Assembly (NCBI GenBank): GCA_029718625.1
Contig: CM056395.1
Location: 19,432,309-19,496,308, forward strand
DNA: 64,000 nucleotides
From: Synaphobranchus kaupii
Lineage: Eukaryota > Chordata > Actinopteri > Anguilliformes > Synaphobranchidae
Direction: 5' to 3'
Shown here: positions 15,001 through 30,000 of the stretch, piece by piece
Numbering within the stretch: position 1 is the stretch's first letter
How the letters are laid out: the number at the start of each line of letters is the position of its first letter
Made by a program: the position numbers and the translations under genes
Notes under the pieces: model-generated
The model's input: the letters and a program-made list of their open reading frames with translations, nothing else
Told to the model about the DNA's origin: nothing
Databases searched by the model: none

Positions 15001-18000
15001 TCCCACTACGAATTCAGCACACACTACAACAGCAGCACCCTCTACAACTGCAGCACCAACAACAACTGCAGCACCAACTACAACTTCAGCCCCCGCCTCA
15101 ACTGCAGCTCCCACTACATCAGCAGCCTCCACTACAACTACAGCGCACACTGCAGCAGCAGCCGCCACTACAATTGCAACCCTCACTACAACTGCAGCTC
15201 ACACTACAACTGCAGCACCAACAACAACTGCAGTCCCAACTACAAATTCAGCCTCTACAACAGCATCTCCCACTACAACTGCAGCACCCACTACAACTGC
15301 AGAACCAACTACAACTGCAGCTCCCACTACGAATTCAGCCCCCACTACAACAGCAGCACCCTCTACAACTGCAGCCCACACTACAACAGCAGCACCCACT
15401 ACAACTGCAGCTCCCACTACAACTGCAGCCCTCACTACAACTGCAGCCCCCACTACAACTACAGCCCCCACTACAACAGCAGCCTCCACTAAAACAGCAT
15501 CTCCCGCTGCAACTGCAGCTCACACTACAACTGCAGCACAAACAACAACTGCAGTCCCAACTACAACTTCAGCCTCTACAACAGCATCTCCCACTACAAC
15601 TGCAGCACCAACAACAACTGCAGTCCCAACTACAACTTCAGCCTCTACAACAGCATCTCCCACTACAACTGCAGCACCCACTACAACTGCAGAACCAACT
15701 ACAACTGCAGCTCCCACTACAAATTCAGCGCCCACTACAACAGCAGCACCCTCTACAACTGCAGCACCAACAACAACTGCAGCCCCAACTACAACTTCAG
15801 CCCCCGCCTCAACTGCAGCTCCCACTACAACTGCAGCCCACACTACAACTGCAGCCCCCACTACAACTGCAGCTCCCATTACAACTGCAGCCCCGACTAC
15901 AACTACAGCCCCCACTACAACAGCAGCCTCTACTAAAACAGCATCTCCCGCTGCAACTGCAGCTCCCACTACAACTGCAGCACCAACAACAACTGCATCC
16001 CCAACTACAACGGCAGCCCTCACTACAACTGCAGCCCCCACTACAACTGCAGCTCCCATTACAACAGCAGCACCAAGTACAACTGCATCCCCAACTACAA
16101 CTGCAGCTCCCACTACATCAGCAGCCTCCACTACAACTGCAGCCCCCACTAAAACAGCCCCTACTACAACTGCAGCGCCAACAAAAATCGCAGCTCCCAC
16201 TACACCCAAAGCTCCAAGTGGAACTGCAGCCCCAAGTACAACCGCAGCTCCCACTACAACCACATCACCCACTACAACCACCACTACAACTGCTGTCCAT
16301 ACTACAACTTCAGCCCCCACTACAACAGCACCCTCTACTATAACAGCATCTCCCACTACAACTGCAGCACCCACTACAACTGCAGAACCGACTAAAACTG
16401 CAGCTCCCACTACGAATTCAGTACCCACTACAACAGCAGCACCCTCTACAACTTCAGCCTCTACAACAGCATCTCCCACTACAACTGCAGTCCCAACTAC
16501 AACTTCAGCCTCTACAACAGCATCTCCCACTACAACTGCAGCACCAACAACAACTGCAGTCCCAACTACAACTTCAGCCTCTACAACAGCATCTCCCACT
16601 ACAACTGCAGCACCCACTACAACTGCAGAACCAACTACAACTGCAGCTCCCACTACAAATTCAGCCCCCACTACAACAGCAGCACCCTCTACAACTGCAG
16701 CACCAACAACAACTGCAGCCCCAACTACAACTTCAGCCCCCGCCTCAACTGCAGCTCCCACTACAACTGCAGCCCACACTACAACTGCAGCCCCCACTAC
16801 AACTACAGCCCCCACTACAACAGCAGCCTCCACTAAAACAGCATCTCCCGCTGCAACTGCAGCTCACACTACAACTGCAGCACAAACAACAACTGCAGTC
16901 CCAACTACAACTTCAGCCTCTACAACAGCATCTCCCACTACAACTGCAGAACCAACAACAACTGCAGTCCCAACTACAACTTCAGCCTCTACAACAGCAT
17001 CTCCCACTACAACTGAAGCACCCACTACGAATTCAGCCCCCACTACAACAGCAGCACACTCTACAACTGCAGCACCAACAACAACTGCAGCCCACACTAC
17101 AACAGCAGCCCCCACTACAACTGCAGCTCCCACTACAACTGCAGCCCACACTACAACTGCAGCCCCCACTACAACTGCAGCTCCCATTACAACTGCAGCC
17201 CCCACTACAACTACAGCCCCCACTACAACAGCAGCCTCTACTAAAACAGCATCTCCCGCTGCAACTGCAGCTCCCACTACAACTGCAGCACCAACAACAA
17301 CTGCAGCCCCAACTACAACTGCAGCCCTCACTACAACTGCAGCCCTCACTACAACTGCAGCCCCCACTACAACTGCAGCTCCCATTACAACAGCAGCACC
17401 AAGTACAACTGCATCCCCAATTACAACTGCAGCTCCCACTACATCAGCAGCCTCCACTACAACTGCAGCCCCCACTAAAACAGCCCCTACTACAACTGCA
17501 GCCCCAACAAAAATCGCATCTCCCACTACACCCAAAGCTCCAAGTGGAACTGCAGCCCCAAGTACAACCGCAGCTCCCACTACAACCACATCACCCACTA
17601 CAACCACCACTACAACTGCTGTCCATACTACAACTTCAGCCCCCACTACAACAGCAGCCTCTACTACAACAGCATCTCCCACTACAACTGCAGCACCCAC
17701 TACAACTGCAGCACCAACTACAACTTCAGCCCCCACTACGAATTCAGCACCCACTACAACAGCAGCACCCACTACAACTGCAGCACCAACAACAACTGCA
17801 GCACCAACTACAACTTCAGCCCCCGCCTCAACTGCAGCTCCCACTACATCAGCAGCCTCCACTACAACTACAGCGCACACTGCAACAGCAGCCGCCACTA
17901 CAACTGCAACCCTCACTACAACTGCAGCTCACACTACAACTGCAGCACCAACAACAACTGCAGTCCCAACTACAACTTCAGCCTCTACAACAGCATCTCC

Positions 18001-21000
18001 CACTACAACAGCATCTCCCACTACAACTGCAGCACCCACTACAACTGCAGAACCAACTACAACAGCAGCTCCCACTACGAATTCAGCCCCCACTACAACA
18101 GCAGCACCCTCTACAACTGCAGCACCAATAACTGCAGCCCCAACTACAACTTCAGCCCCCGCCTCAACTGCAGCTCCCACTACATCAGCAGCCTCCACTA
18201 CAACTACAGCGCACACTGCAACAGCAGCCGCCACTACAACTGCAACCCTCACTACAACTGCAGCTCCCACTACGAATTCAGCACACACTACAACAGCAGC
18301 ACCCTCTACAACTGCAGCACCAACAACAACTGCAGCACCAACTACAACTTCAGCCCCCGCCTCAACTGCAGCTCCCACTACATCAGCAGCCTCCACTACA
18401 ACTACAGCGCACACTGCAACAGCAGCCGCCACTACAACTGCAACCCTCACTACAACTGCAGCTCACACTACAACTGCAGCACCAACAACAACTGCAGTCC
18501 CAACTACAAATTCAGCCTCTACAACAGCATCTCCCACTACAACTGCAGCACCCACTACAACTGCAGAACCAACTACAACTGCAGCTCCCACTACGAATTC
18601 AGCCCCCACTACAACAGCAGCACCCTCTACAACTGCAGCACCAACAACAACTGCAGCCCCAACTACAACTTCAGCCCCCGCCTCAACTGCATCTCCCACT
18701 ACATCAGCAGCCTCCACTACAACTGCAGCCCACACTACAACAGCAGCACCCACTACAACTGCAGCTCCCACTACAACTGCAGCCCTCACTACAACTGCAG
18801 CCCCCACTACAACTACAGCCCCCACTACAACAGCAGCCTCCACTAAAACAGCATCTCCCGCTGCAACTGCAGCTCACACTACAACTGCAGCACAAACAAC
18901 AACTGCAGTCCCAACTACAACTTCAGCCTCTACAACAGCATCTCCCACTACAACTGCAGCACCAACAACAACTGCAGTCCCAACTACAACTTCAGCCTCT
19001 ACAACAGCATCTCCCACTACAACTGCAGCACCCACTACAACTGCAGAACCAACTACAACTGCAGCTCCCACAACAAATTCAGCCCCCACTACAACAGCAG
19101 CACCCTCTACAACTGCAGCACAAACAACAACTGCAGCCCCAACTACAACTTCAGCCCCCGCCTCAACTGCAGCTCCCACTACAACTGCAGCCCACACTAC
19201 AACTGCAGCCCCCACTACAACTGCAGCTCCCATTACAACTGCAGCCCCCACTACAACTACAGCCCCCACTACAACAGCAGCCTCTACTAAAACAGCATCT
19301 CCCGCTGCAACTGCAGCTCCCACTACAACTGCAGCACCAACAACAACTGCATCCCCAACTACAACGGCAGCCCTCACTACAACTGCAGCCCCCACTACAA
19401 CTACAGCCCCCACTACAACAGCAGCCTCCACTAAAACAGCATCTCCCGCTGCAACTGCAGCTCACACTACAACTGCAGCACAAACAACAACTGCAGTCCC
19501 AACTACAACTTCAGCCTCTACAACAGCATCTCCCACTACAACTGCAGCACCCACTACAACTGCAGAACCAACTACAACTGCAGCTCCCACTACGAATTCA
19601 GCCCCCACTACAACAGCAGCACCCTCTACAACTGCAGCCCACACTACAACAGCAGCACCCACTACAACTGCAGCTCCCACTACAACTGCAGCCCTCACTA
19701 CAACTGCAGCCCCCACTACAACTACAGCCCCCACTACAACAGCAGCCTCCACTAAAATAGCATCTCCCGCTGCAACTGCAGCTCACACTACAACTGCAGC
19801 ACAAACAACAACTGCAGTCCCAACTACAACTTCAGCCTCTACAACAGCATCTCCCACTACAACTGCAGCACCAACAACAACTGCAGTCCCAACTACAACT
19901 TCAGCCTCTACAACAGCATCTCCCACTACAACTGCAGCACCCACTACAACTGCAGAACCAACTACAACTGCAGCTCCCACTACAAATTCAGCCCCCACTA
20001 CAACAGCAGCACCCTCTACAACTGCAGCACCAACAACAACTGCAGCCCCAACTACAACTTCAGCCCCCGCCTCAACTGCAGCTCCCACTACAACTGCAGC
20101 CCACACTACAACTGCAGCCCCCACTACAACTGCAGCTCCCATTACAACTGCAGCCCCCACTACAACTACAGCCCCCACTACAACAGCAGCCTCTACTAAA
20201 ACAGCATCTCCCGCTGCAACTGCAGCTCCCACTACAACTGCAGCACCAACAACAACTGCATCCCCAACTACAACGGCAGCCCTCACTACAACTGCAGCCC
20301 CCACTACAACTGCAGCTCCCATTACAACAGCAGCACCAAGTACAACTGCATCCCCAACTACAACTGCAGCTCCCACTACATCAGCAGCCTCCACTACAAC
20401 TGCAGCCCCCACTAAAACAGCCCCTACTACAACTGCAGCCCCAACAAAAATCGCAGCTCCCACTACACCCAAAGCTCCAAGTGGAACTACAGCCCCAAGT
20501 ACAACCGCAGCTCCCACTACAACCACCACTATAACTGCTGTCCATACTACAACTTCAGCCCCCACTACAACAGCACCCTCTACTATAACAGCATCTCCCA
20601 CTACAACTGCAGCACCCACTACAACTGCAGAACCGACAACAACTGCAGCTCCCACTACGAATTCAGCACCCACTACAACAGCAGCACCCACTACAACTGC
20701 AGCACCAACAACAAATGCAGCACCAACTACAACTTCAGCCCCCGCCTCAACTGCAGCTCCCACTACATCAGCAGCCTCCACTACAACTACAGCGCACACT
20801 GCAACAGCAGCCGCCACTACAACTGCAACCCTCACTACAACTGCAACCCTCACTACAACTGCAGCTCACACTACAACTGCAGCACCAACAACAACTGCAG
20901 TCCCAACTACAACTTCAGCCTCTACAACAGCATCTCCCACTACAACAGCATCTCCCACTACAACTGCAGCACCCACTACAACTGCAGAACCAACTACAAC

Positions 21001-24000
21001 TGCAGCTCCCACTACAAATTCAGCCCCCACTACAACAGCAGCACCCTCTACAACTGCAGCACCAACAACAACTGCAGCCCCAACTACAACTTCAGCCCCC
21101 GCCTCAACTGCATCTCCCACTACATCAGCAGCCTCCACTACAACTGCAGCCCACACTACAACAGCAGCCCCCACTACAACTGCAGCTCCCACTACAACTG
21201 CAGCCCTCACTACAACTGCAGCCCCCACTACAACTACAGCCCCCACTACAACAGCAGCCTCCACTAAAACAGCATCTCCCGCTGCAACTGCAGCTCACAC
21301 TACAACTGCAGCTCACACTACAACTGCAGCACAAACAACAACTGCAGTCCCAACTACAACTTCAGCCTCTACAACAGCATCTCCCACTACAACTGCAGCA
21401 CCAACAACAACTGCAGTCCCAACTACAACTTCAGCCTCTACAACAGCATCTCCCACTACAACTGCAGCACCCACTACATCAGCAGCCTCCACTACAACTA
21501 AAGCCCACACTGCATCAGCAGCCCCCACTACAACTGCAACCCTCACTACAACTGCAGCTCACACTACAACTGCAGCACCAACAACAAATGCAGTCCCAAC
21601 TACAACTTCAGCCTCTACAACAGCATCTCCCACTACAACTGCAGCACCCACTACAACTGCAGAACCAACTACAACTGCTGCTCCCACTACGAATTCAGCC
21701 CCCATTACAACAGCAGCACCCTCTACAACTGCAGCACCAACAACAACTCCAGCCCCAACTACAACTGCAGCCCTCACTACAACTGCAGCTCCCATTACAA
21801 CAGCTGCACCAAGTACAACTGCATCCCCAACTACAACTGCAGCTCCCACTACATCAGCAGCCTCCACTACAACTGCAGCCCCCACTAAAACAGCCCCTAC
21901 TACAACTTCAGCCCCCACTACAACAGCAGCCTCTACTACAACAGCATCTCCCACTACAACTGCAGCACCCACTACAACTGCAGAACCGACTACAACTGCA
22001 GCTCCCACTACGAATTCAGCACCCACTACAACAGCAGCACCCTCTACAACTGCAGCACCAACAACAACTGCAGCCCCAACTACAACTTCAGCCCCCGCCT
22101 CAACTGCATCTCCCACTACATCAGCAGCCTCCACTGCAACTGCAGCCCACACTACAACAGCAGCCCCCACTACAACTGCAGCTCCCACTACAACTGCAGC
22201 CCTCACTACAACTGCAGCCCCCACTACACCCAAAGCTCCAAGTGGAACTGCAGCCCCAAGTACAACCGCAGCTCCCACTACAACCACATCACCCACTACA
22301 ACCACCACTACAACTGCTGTCCATACTACAACTTCAGCCCCCACTACAACAGCAGCCTCTACTAGAACAGCATCTCCCACTATAACTGCAGCACCCACTA
22401 CAACTGCAGAACCGACAACAACTGCAGCTCCCACTACGAATTCAGCACCCACTACAACAGCAGCACCCTCTACAACTGCAGCACCAACAACAACTGCAGC
22501 CCCAACTACAACTTCAGTCCCCGCCTCAACTGCAGCTCCCACTACATCAGCAGCCTCCACTACAACTACAGCCCACACTGCAACAGCAGCCCCCACTACA
22601 ACTGCAACCCTCACTACAACTGCAGCTCACACTACAACTGCAGTGCCAACTTCAACTTCAGCCTCTACAACAGCATCTCCCACTACAACTGCAGCACCCA
22701 CTACAACTGCAGAACGAACAACAACTGCTGCTCCCACTACGAATTCAGCCCCCACTCCAACAGCAGCACCCTCTACAACTGCAGCACCAACAACAAATGC
22801 AGCCCTAACTACAACTTCAGCCCCCGCCTCAACTGCATCTCCCACTACATCAGCAGCCTCCACTACAACTGCAGCCCACACTACAACAGCAGCCCCCACT
22901 ACAACTGCAGCTCCCACTACAACTGCAGCCCTCACTACAACTGCAGCCTCCACTACAACTACAGCCCCCACTACAACAGCAGCCTCCACTAAAACAGCAT
23001 CTCCCGCTGCAACTGCAGCTCACACTACAACTGCAGCACAAACAACAACTGCAGTCCCAACTACAACTTCAGCCTCTACAACAGCATCTCCCACTACAAC
23101 TGCAGCACCAACAACAACTGCAGTCCCAACTACAACTTCAGCCTCTACAAAAGCATCTCCCACTACAACTGCAGCACCCACTACAACTGCAGAACCAACT
23201 ACAACTGCAGCTCCCACTACGAATTCAGCCCCCACTACAACAGCAGCACCCTCTACAACTGCAGCACCAACAACAACTGCAGCCCACACTACAACAGCAG
23301 CCCCCACTACAACTGCAGCTCCCACTACAACTGCAGCCCACACTACAACTGCAGCCCCCACTACAACTGCAGCTCCCATTACAACTGCAGCCCCCACTAC
23401 AACTACAGCCCCCACGACAACAGGAGCCTCTACTAAAACAGCATCTCCCGCTGCAACTGCAGCTCCCACTACAACTGCAGCACCAACAATAACTGCAGCC
23501 CCACCTACAACTGCAGCCCTCACTACAACTGCAGCCCTCACTACAACTGCAGCCCCCACTACAACTGCAGCTCCCATTACAACAGCAGCACCAAGTACAA
23601 CTGCATCCCCAACTACAACTGCAGCTCCCACTACATCAGCAGCCTCCACTACAACTGCAGCCCCCACTAAAACAGCCCCTACTACAACTGCAGCCCCAAC
23701 AAAAATCGCAGCTCCCACTACAACCAAAGCTCCAAGTGGAACTGCAGCCCCAAGTACAACCGCAGCTCCCACTACAACTGCATCCCCAACTACAACTGCA
23801 GCTCCCACTACATCAGCAGCCTCCACTACAACTGCAGCCCCCACTAAAACAGCCCCTACTACAACTGCAGCCCCAACAAAAATCGCAGCTCCCACTACAA
23901 CCAAAGCTCCAAGTGGAACTGCAGCCCCAAGTACAACCGCAGCTCCCACAACAACCACATCACCCACTACAACCACCACTATAACTGCTGTCCATACTAC

Positions 24001-27000
24001 AACTTCAGCCCCCACTACAACAGCAGCCTCTACTACAACAGCATCTCCCACTACAACTGCAGCACCCACTACAACTGCAGAACTGACAACAACTGCAGCT
24101 CCCACTACGAATTCAGCACCCACTACAACAGCAGCACCCTCTACAACTGCAGCACCAACAACAACTGCAGCACCAACTACAACTTCAGCCCCCGCCTCAA
24201 CTGCAGCTCCCACTACATCAGCAGCCTCCACTACAACTACAGCGCACACTGCAACAGCAGCCGCCACTACAACTGCAACCCTCACTACAACTGCAGCTCA
24301 CACTACAACTGCAGCACCAACAACAACTGCAGTCCCAACTACAACTTCAGCCTCTACAACAGCATCTCCCACTACAACTGCAGCACCCACTACAACTGCA
24401 GAACCAACTACAACTGCAGCTCCCACTACGAATTCTGCCCCCACTACAACAGCAGCACCCTCTACAACTGCAGCACCAACAACAACTGCAGCCCCAACTA
24501 TAACTTCAGCCCCCGCCTCAACTGCAGCTCCCACTACAACTGCAGCTCCCACTACAACTTCAGCCGCCACTACAACAGCAGCCTCTACTAGAACAGCATC
24601 TCCCACTATAACTGCAGCACCCACTACAACTGCAGAACCGACAACAACTGCAGCTCCCACTACGAATTCAGCACCCACTACAACAGCAGCACCCTCTACA
24701 ACTGCAGCACCAACAACAACTGCAGTCCCAACTACAACTTCAGCCTCTACAACAGCATCTCCCACTACAACTGCAGCACCCACTACAACTGCAGCCCTCA
24801 CTACAACTGCAGCCTCCACTACAACTACAGCCCCCACTACAACAGCAGCCTCCACTAAAACAGCATCTCCCGCTGCAACTGCAGCTCACACTACAACTGC
24901 AGCACAAACAACAACTGCAGTCCCAACTACAACTTCAGCCTCTACAACAGCATCTCCCACTACAACTGCAGCACCAACAACAACTGCAGTCCCAACTACA
25001 ACTTCAGCCTCTACAAAAGCATCTCCCACTACAACTGCAGCACCCACTACAACTGCAGAACCAACTACAACTGCAGCTCCCACTACGAATTCAGCCCCCA
25101 CTACAACAGCAGCACCCTCTACAACTGCAGCACCAACAACAACTGCAGCCCACACTACAACAGCAGCCCCCACTACAACTGCAGCTCCCACTACAACTGC
25201 AGCCCACACTACAACTGCAGCCCCCACTACAACTGCAGCTCCCATTACAACTGCAGCCCCCACTACAACTACAGCCCCCACGACAACAGGAGCCTCTACT
25301 AAAACAGCATCTCCCGCTGCAACTGCAGCTCCCACTACAACTGCAGCACCAACAATAACTGCAGCCCCACCTACAACTGCAGCCCTCACTACAACTGCAG
25401 CCCTCACTACAACTGCAGCCCCCACTACAACTGCAGCTCCCATTACAACAGCAGCACCAAGTACAACTGCATCCCCAACTACAACTGCAGCTCCCACTAC
25501 ATCAGCAGCCTCCACTACAACTGCAGCCCCCACTAAAACAGCCCCTACTACAACTGCAGCCCCAACAAAAATCGCAGCTCCCACTACAACCAAAGCTCCA
25601 AGTGGAACTGCAGCCCCAAGTACAACCGCAGCTCCCACTACAACTGCATCCCCAACTACAACTGCAGCTCCCACTACATCAGCAGCCTCCACTACAACTG
25701 CAGCCCCCACTAAAACAGCCCCTACTACAACTGCAGCCCCAACAAAAATCGCAGCTCCCACTACAACCAAAGCTCCAAGTGGAACTGCAGCCCCAAGTAC
25801 AACCGCAGCTCCCACAACAACCACATCACCCACTACAACCACCACTATAACTGCTGTCCATACTACAACTTCAGCCCCCACTACAACAGCAGCCTCTACT
25901 ACAACAGCATCTCCCACTACAACTGCAGCACCCACTACAACTGCAGAACTGACAACAACTGCAGCTCCCACTACGAATTCAGCACCCACTACAACAGCAG
26001 CACCCTCTACAACTGCAGCACCAACAACAACTGCAGCACCAACTACAACTTCAGCCCCCGCCTCAACTGCAGCTCCCACTACATCAGCAGCCTCCACTAC
26101 AACTACAGCGCACACTGCAACAGCAGCCGCCACTACAACTGCAACCCTCACTACAACTGCAGCTCACACTACAACTGCAGCACCAACAACAACTGCAGTC
26201 CCAACTACAACTTCAGCCTCTACAACAGCATCTCCCACTACAACTGCAGCACCCACTACAACTGCAGAACCAACTACAACTGCAGCTCCCACTACGAATT
26301 CTGCCCCCACTACAACAGCAGCACCCTCTACAACTGCAGCACCAACAACAACTGCAGCCCCAACTATAACTTCAGCCCCCGCCTCAACTGCAGCTCCCAC
26401 TACAACTGCAGCTCCCACTACAACTTCAGCCGCCACTACAACAGCAGCCTCTACTAGAACAGCATCTCCCACTATAACTGCAGCACCCACTACAACTGCA
26501 GAACCGACAACAACTGCAGCTCCCACTACGAATTCAGCACCCACTACAACAGCAGCACCCTCTACAACTGCAGCACCAACAACAACTGCAGTCCCAACTA
26601 CAACTTCAGCCTCTACAACAGCATCTCCCACTACAACTGCAGCACCCACTACAACTGCAGAACCAACTACAACTGCAGCTCCCACTACGAATTCAGCCCC
26701 CACTACAACAGCAGCACCCTCTACAACTGCAGCACCAACAACAACTGCAGCCCCAACTACAACTTCAGCCGCCGCCTCAACTGCAGCTCCCACTACAACT
26801 GCAGCCCACACTACAACTGCAGCCCCCACTACAACTGCAGCTCCCATTACAACTGCAGCCCCCACTACAACTACAGCCCCCACGACAACAGCAGCCTCTA
26901 CTAAAACAGCATCTCCCGCTGCAACTGCAGCTCCCACTACAAATGCGGCACCAACAACAACTGCAGCCCCAACTACAACTGCAGCCCTCACTACAACTGC

Positions 27001-30000
27001 AGCCCTCACTACAACTGCAGCCCCCACTACAACTGCAGCTCCCACTACATCAGCAGCCTCCACTACAACTGCAGCCCCCACTAAAACAGCCCCTACTACA
27101 ACTGCAGCCAAAACAAAAATCGCAGCTCCCACTACACCCAAAGCTCCAAGTGGAACTGCAGCCCCAAGTAAAACCGAAGCTCCCACTACAACCACATCAC
27201 CCACTACAACCACCACTACAACTGCTGTCCATACTACAACTTCAGCCCCCACTACAACAGCAGCCTCTACTACAACAGCATCTCCCACTACAACTGCAGC
27301 ACCCACTACAACTGCAGAACCGACTACAACTGCAGCTCCCACTACGAATTCAGCACCCACTACAACAGCAGCACCCTCTACAACTGCAGCACCAACAACA
27401 ACTGCAGCCCCAACTACAACTTCAGTCCCCGCCTCAACTGCAGCTCCCACTACATCAGCAGCCTCCACTACAACTACAGCCCACACTGCAACAGCAGCCC
27501 CCACTACAACTGCAACCCTCACTACAACTGCAGCTCACACTACAACTGCAGTGCCAACTTCAACTTCAGCCTCTACAACAGCATCTCCCACTACAACTGC
27601 AGCACCCACTACAACTGCAGAACGAACTACAACTGCTGCTCCCACTACGAATTCAGCCCCCACTCCAACAGCAGCACCCTCTACAACTGCAGCACCAACA
27701 ACAAATGCAGCCCTAACTACAACTTCAGCCCCCGCCTCAACTGCATCTCCCACTACATCAGCAGCCTCCACTACAACTGCAGCCCACACTACAACAGCAG
27801 CCCCCACTACAACTGCAGCTCCCACTACAACTGCAGCCCTCACTACAACTGCAGCCTCCACTACAACTACAGCCCCCACTACAACAGCAGCCTCCACTAA
27901 AACAGCATCTCCTGCAGCAACTGCAGCTCACACTACAACTGCAGCACAAACAACAACTGCAGTCCCAACTACAACTTCAGCCTCTACAACAGCATCTCCC
28001 ACTACAACTGCAGCTCCCACTACGAATTCAGCACCCACTACAACAGCAGCACCCTCTACAACTGCAGCACCAACAACAACTGCAGCCCCAACTACAACTT
28101 CAGCCCCCGCCTCAACTGCATCTCCCACTACATCAGCAGCCTCCACTGCAACTGCAGCCCACACTACAACAGCAGCCCCCACTACAACTGCAGCTCCCAC
28201 TACAACTGCAGCCCTCACTACAACTGCAGCCCCCACTACACCCAAAGCTCCAAGTGGAACTGCAGCCCCAAGTACAACCGCAGCTCCCACTACAACCACA
28301 TCACCCACTACAACCACCACTACAACTGCTGTCCATACTACAACTTCAGCCCCCACTACAACAGCAGCCTCTACTAGAACAGCATCTCCCACTATAACTG
28401 CAGCACCCACTACAACTGCAGAACCGACAACAACTGCAGCTCCCACTACGAATTCAGCACCCACTACAACAGCAGCACCCTCTACAACTGCAGCACCAAC
28501 AACAACTGCAGCCCCAACTACAACTTCAGTCCCCGCCTCAACTGCAGCTCCCACTACATCAGCAGCCTCCACTACAACTACAGCCCACACTGCAACAGCA
28601 GCCCCCACTACAACTGCAACCCTCACTACAACTGCAGCTCACACTACAACTGCAGTGCCAACTTCAACTTCAGCCTCTACAACAGCATCTCCCACTACAA
28701 CTGCAGCACCCACTACAACTGCAGAACGAACTACAACTGCTGCTCCCACTACGAATTCAGCCCCCACTCCAACAGCAGCACCCTCTACAACTGCAGCACC
28801 AACAACAAATGCAGCCCTAACTACAACTTCAGCCCCCGCCTCAACTGCATCTCCCACTACATCAGCAGCCTCCACTACAACTGCAGCCCACACTACAACA
28901 GCAGCCCCCACTACAACTGCAGCTCCCACTACAACTGCAGCCCTCACTACAACTGCAGCCTCCACTACAACTACAGCCCCCACTACAACAGCAGCCTCCA
29001 CTAAAACAGCATCTCCCGCTGCAACTGCAGCTCACACTACAACTGCAGCACAAACAACAACTGCAGTCCCAACTACAACTTCAGCCTCTACAACAGCATC
29101 TCCCACTACAACTGCAGCACCAACAACAACTGCAGTCCCAACTACAACTTCAGCCTCTACAAAAGCATCTCCCACTACAACTGCAGCACCCACTACAACT
29201 GCAGAACCAACTACAACTGCAGCTCCCACTACGAATTCAGCCCCCACTACAACAGCAGCACCCTCTACAACTGCAGCACCAACAACAACTGCAGCCCACA
29301 CTACAACAGCAGCCCCCACTACAACTGCAGCTCCCACTACAACTGCAGCCCACACTACAACTGCAGCCCCCACTACAACTGCAGCTCCCATTACAACTGC
29401 AGCCCCCACTACAACTACAGCCCCCACGACAACAGGAGCCTCTACTAAAACAGCATCTCCCGCTGCAACTGCAGCTCCCACTACAACTGCAGCACCAACA
29501 ATAACTGCAGCCCCACCTACAACTGCAGCCCTCACTACAACTGCAGCCCTCACTACAACTGCAGCCCCCACTACAACTGCAGCTCCCATTACAACAGCAG
29601 CACCAAGTACAACTGCATCCCCAACTACAACTGCAGCTCCCACTACATCAGCAGCCTCCACTACAACTGCAGCCCCCACTAAAACAGCCCCTACTACAAC
29701 TGCAGCCCCAACAAAAATCGCAGCTCCCACTACAACCAAAGCTCCAAGTGGAACTGCAGCCCCAAGTACAACCGCAGCTCCCACTACAACTGCATCCCCA
29801 ACTACAACTGCAGCTCCCACTACATCAGCAGCCTCCACTACAACTGCAGCCCCCACTAAAACAGCCCCTACTACAACTGCAGCCCCAACAAAAATCGCAG
29901 CTCCCACTACAACCAAAGCTCCAAGTGGAACTGCAGCCCCAAGTACAACCGCAGCTCCCACAACAACCACATCACCCACTACAACCACCACTATAACTGC

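Larger units (their letters stand above)
22001..28012 (+). repeat. 6,012-bp super-unit, first copy
   Basis: The segment from about 22,001 matches sequence starting at 28,013, exactly where this copy ends. The period is 2,004 codons. It contains two tandem 1,866-bp sub-units and five marker motifs in those sub-units and their flanks (22,242 to 25,779), with a sixth at 27,150. Confidence 0.8.
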
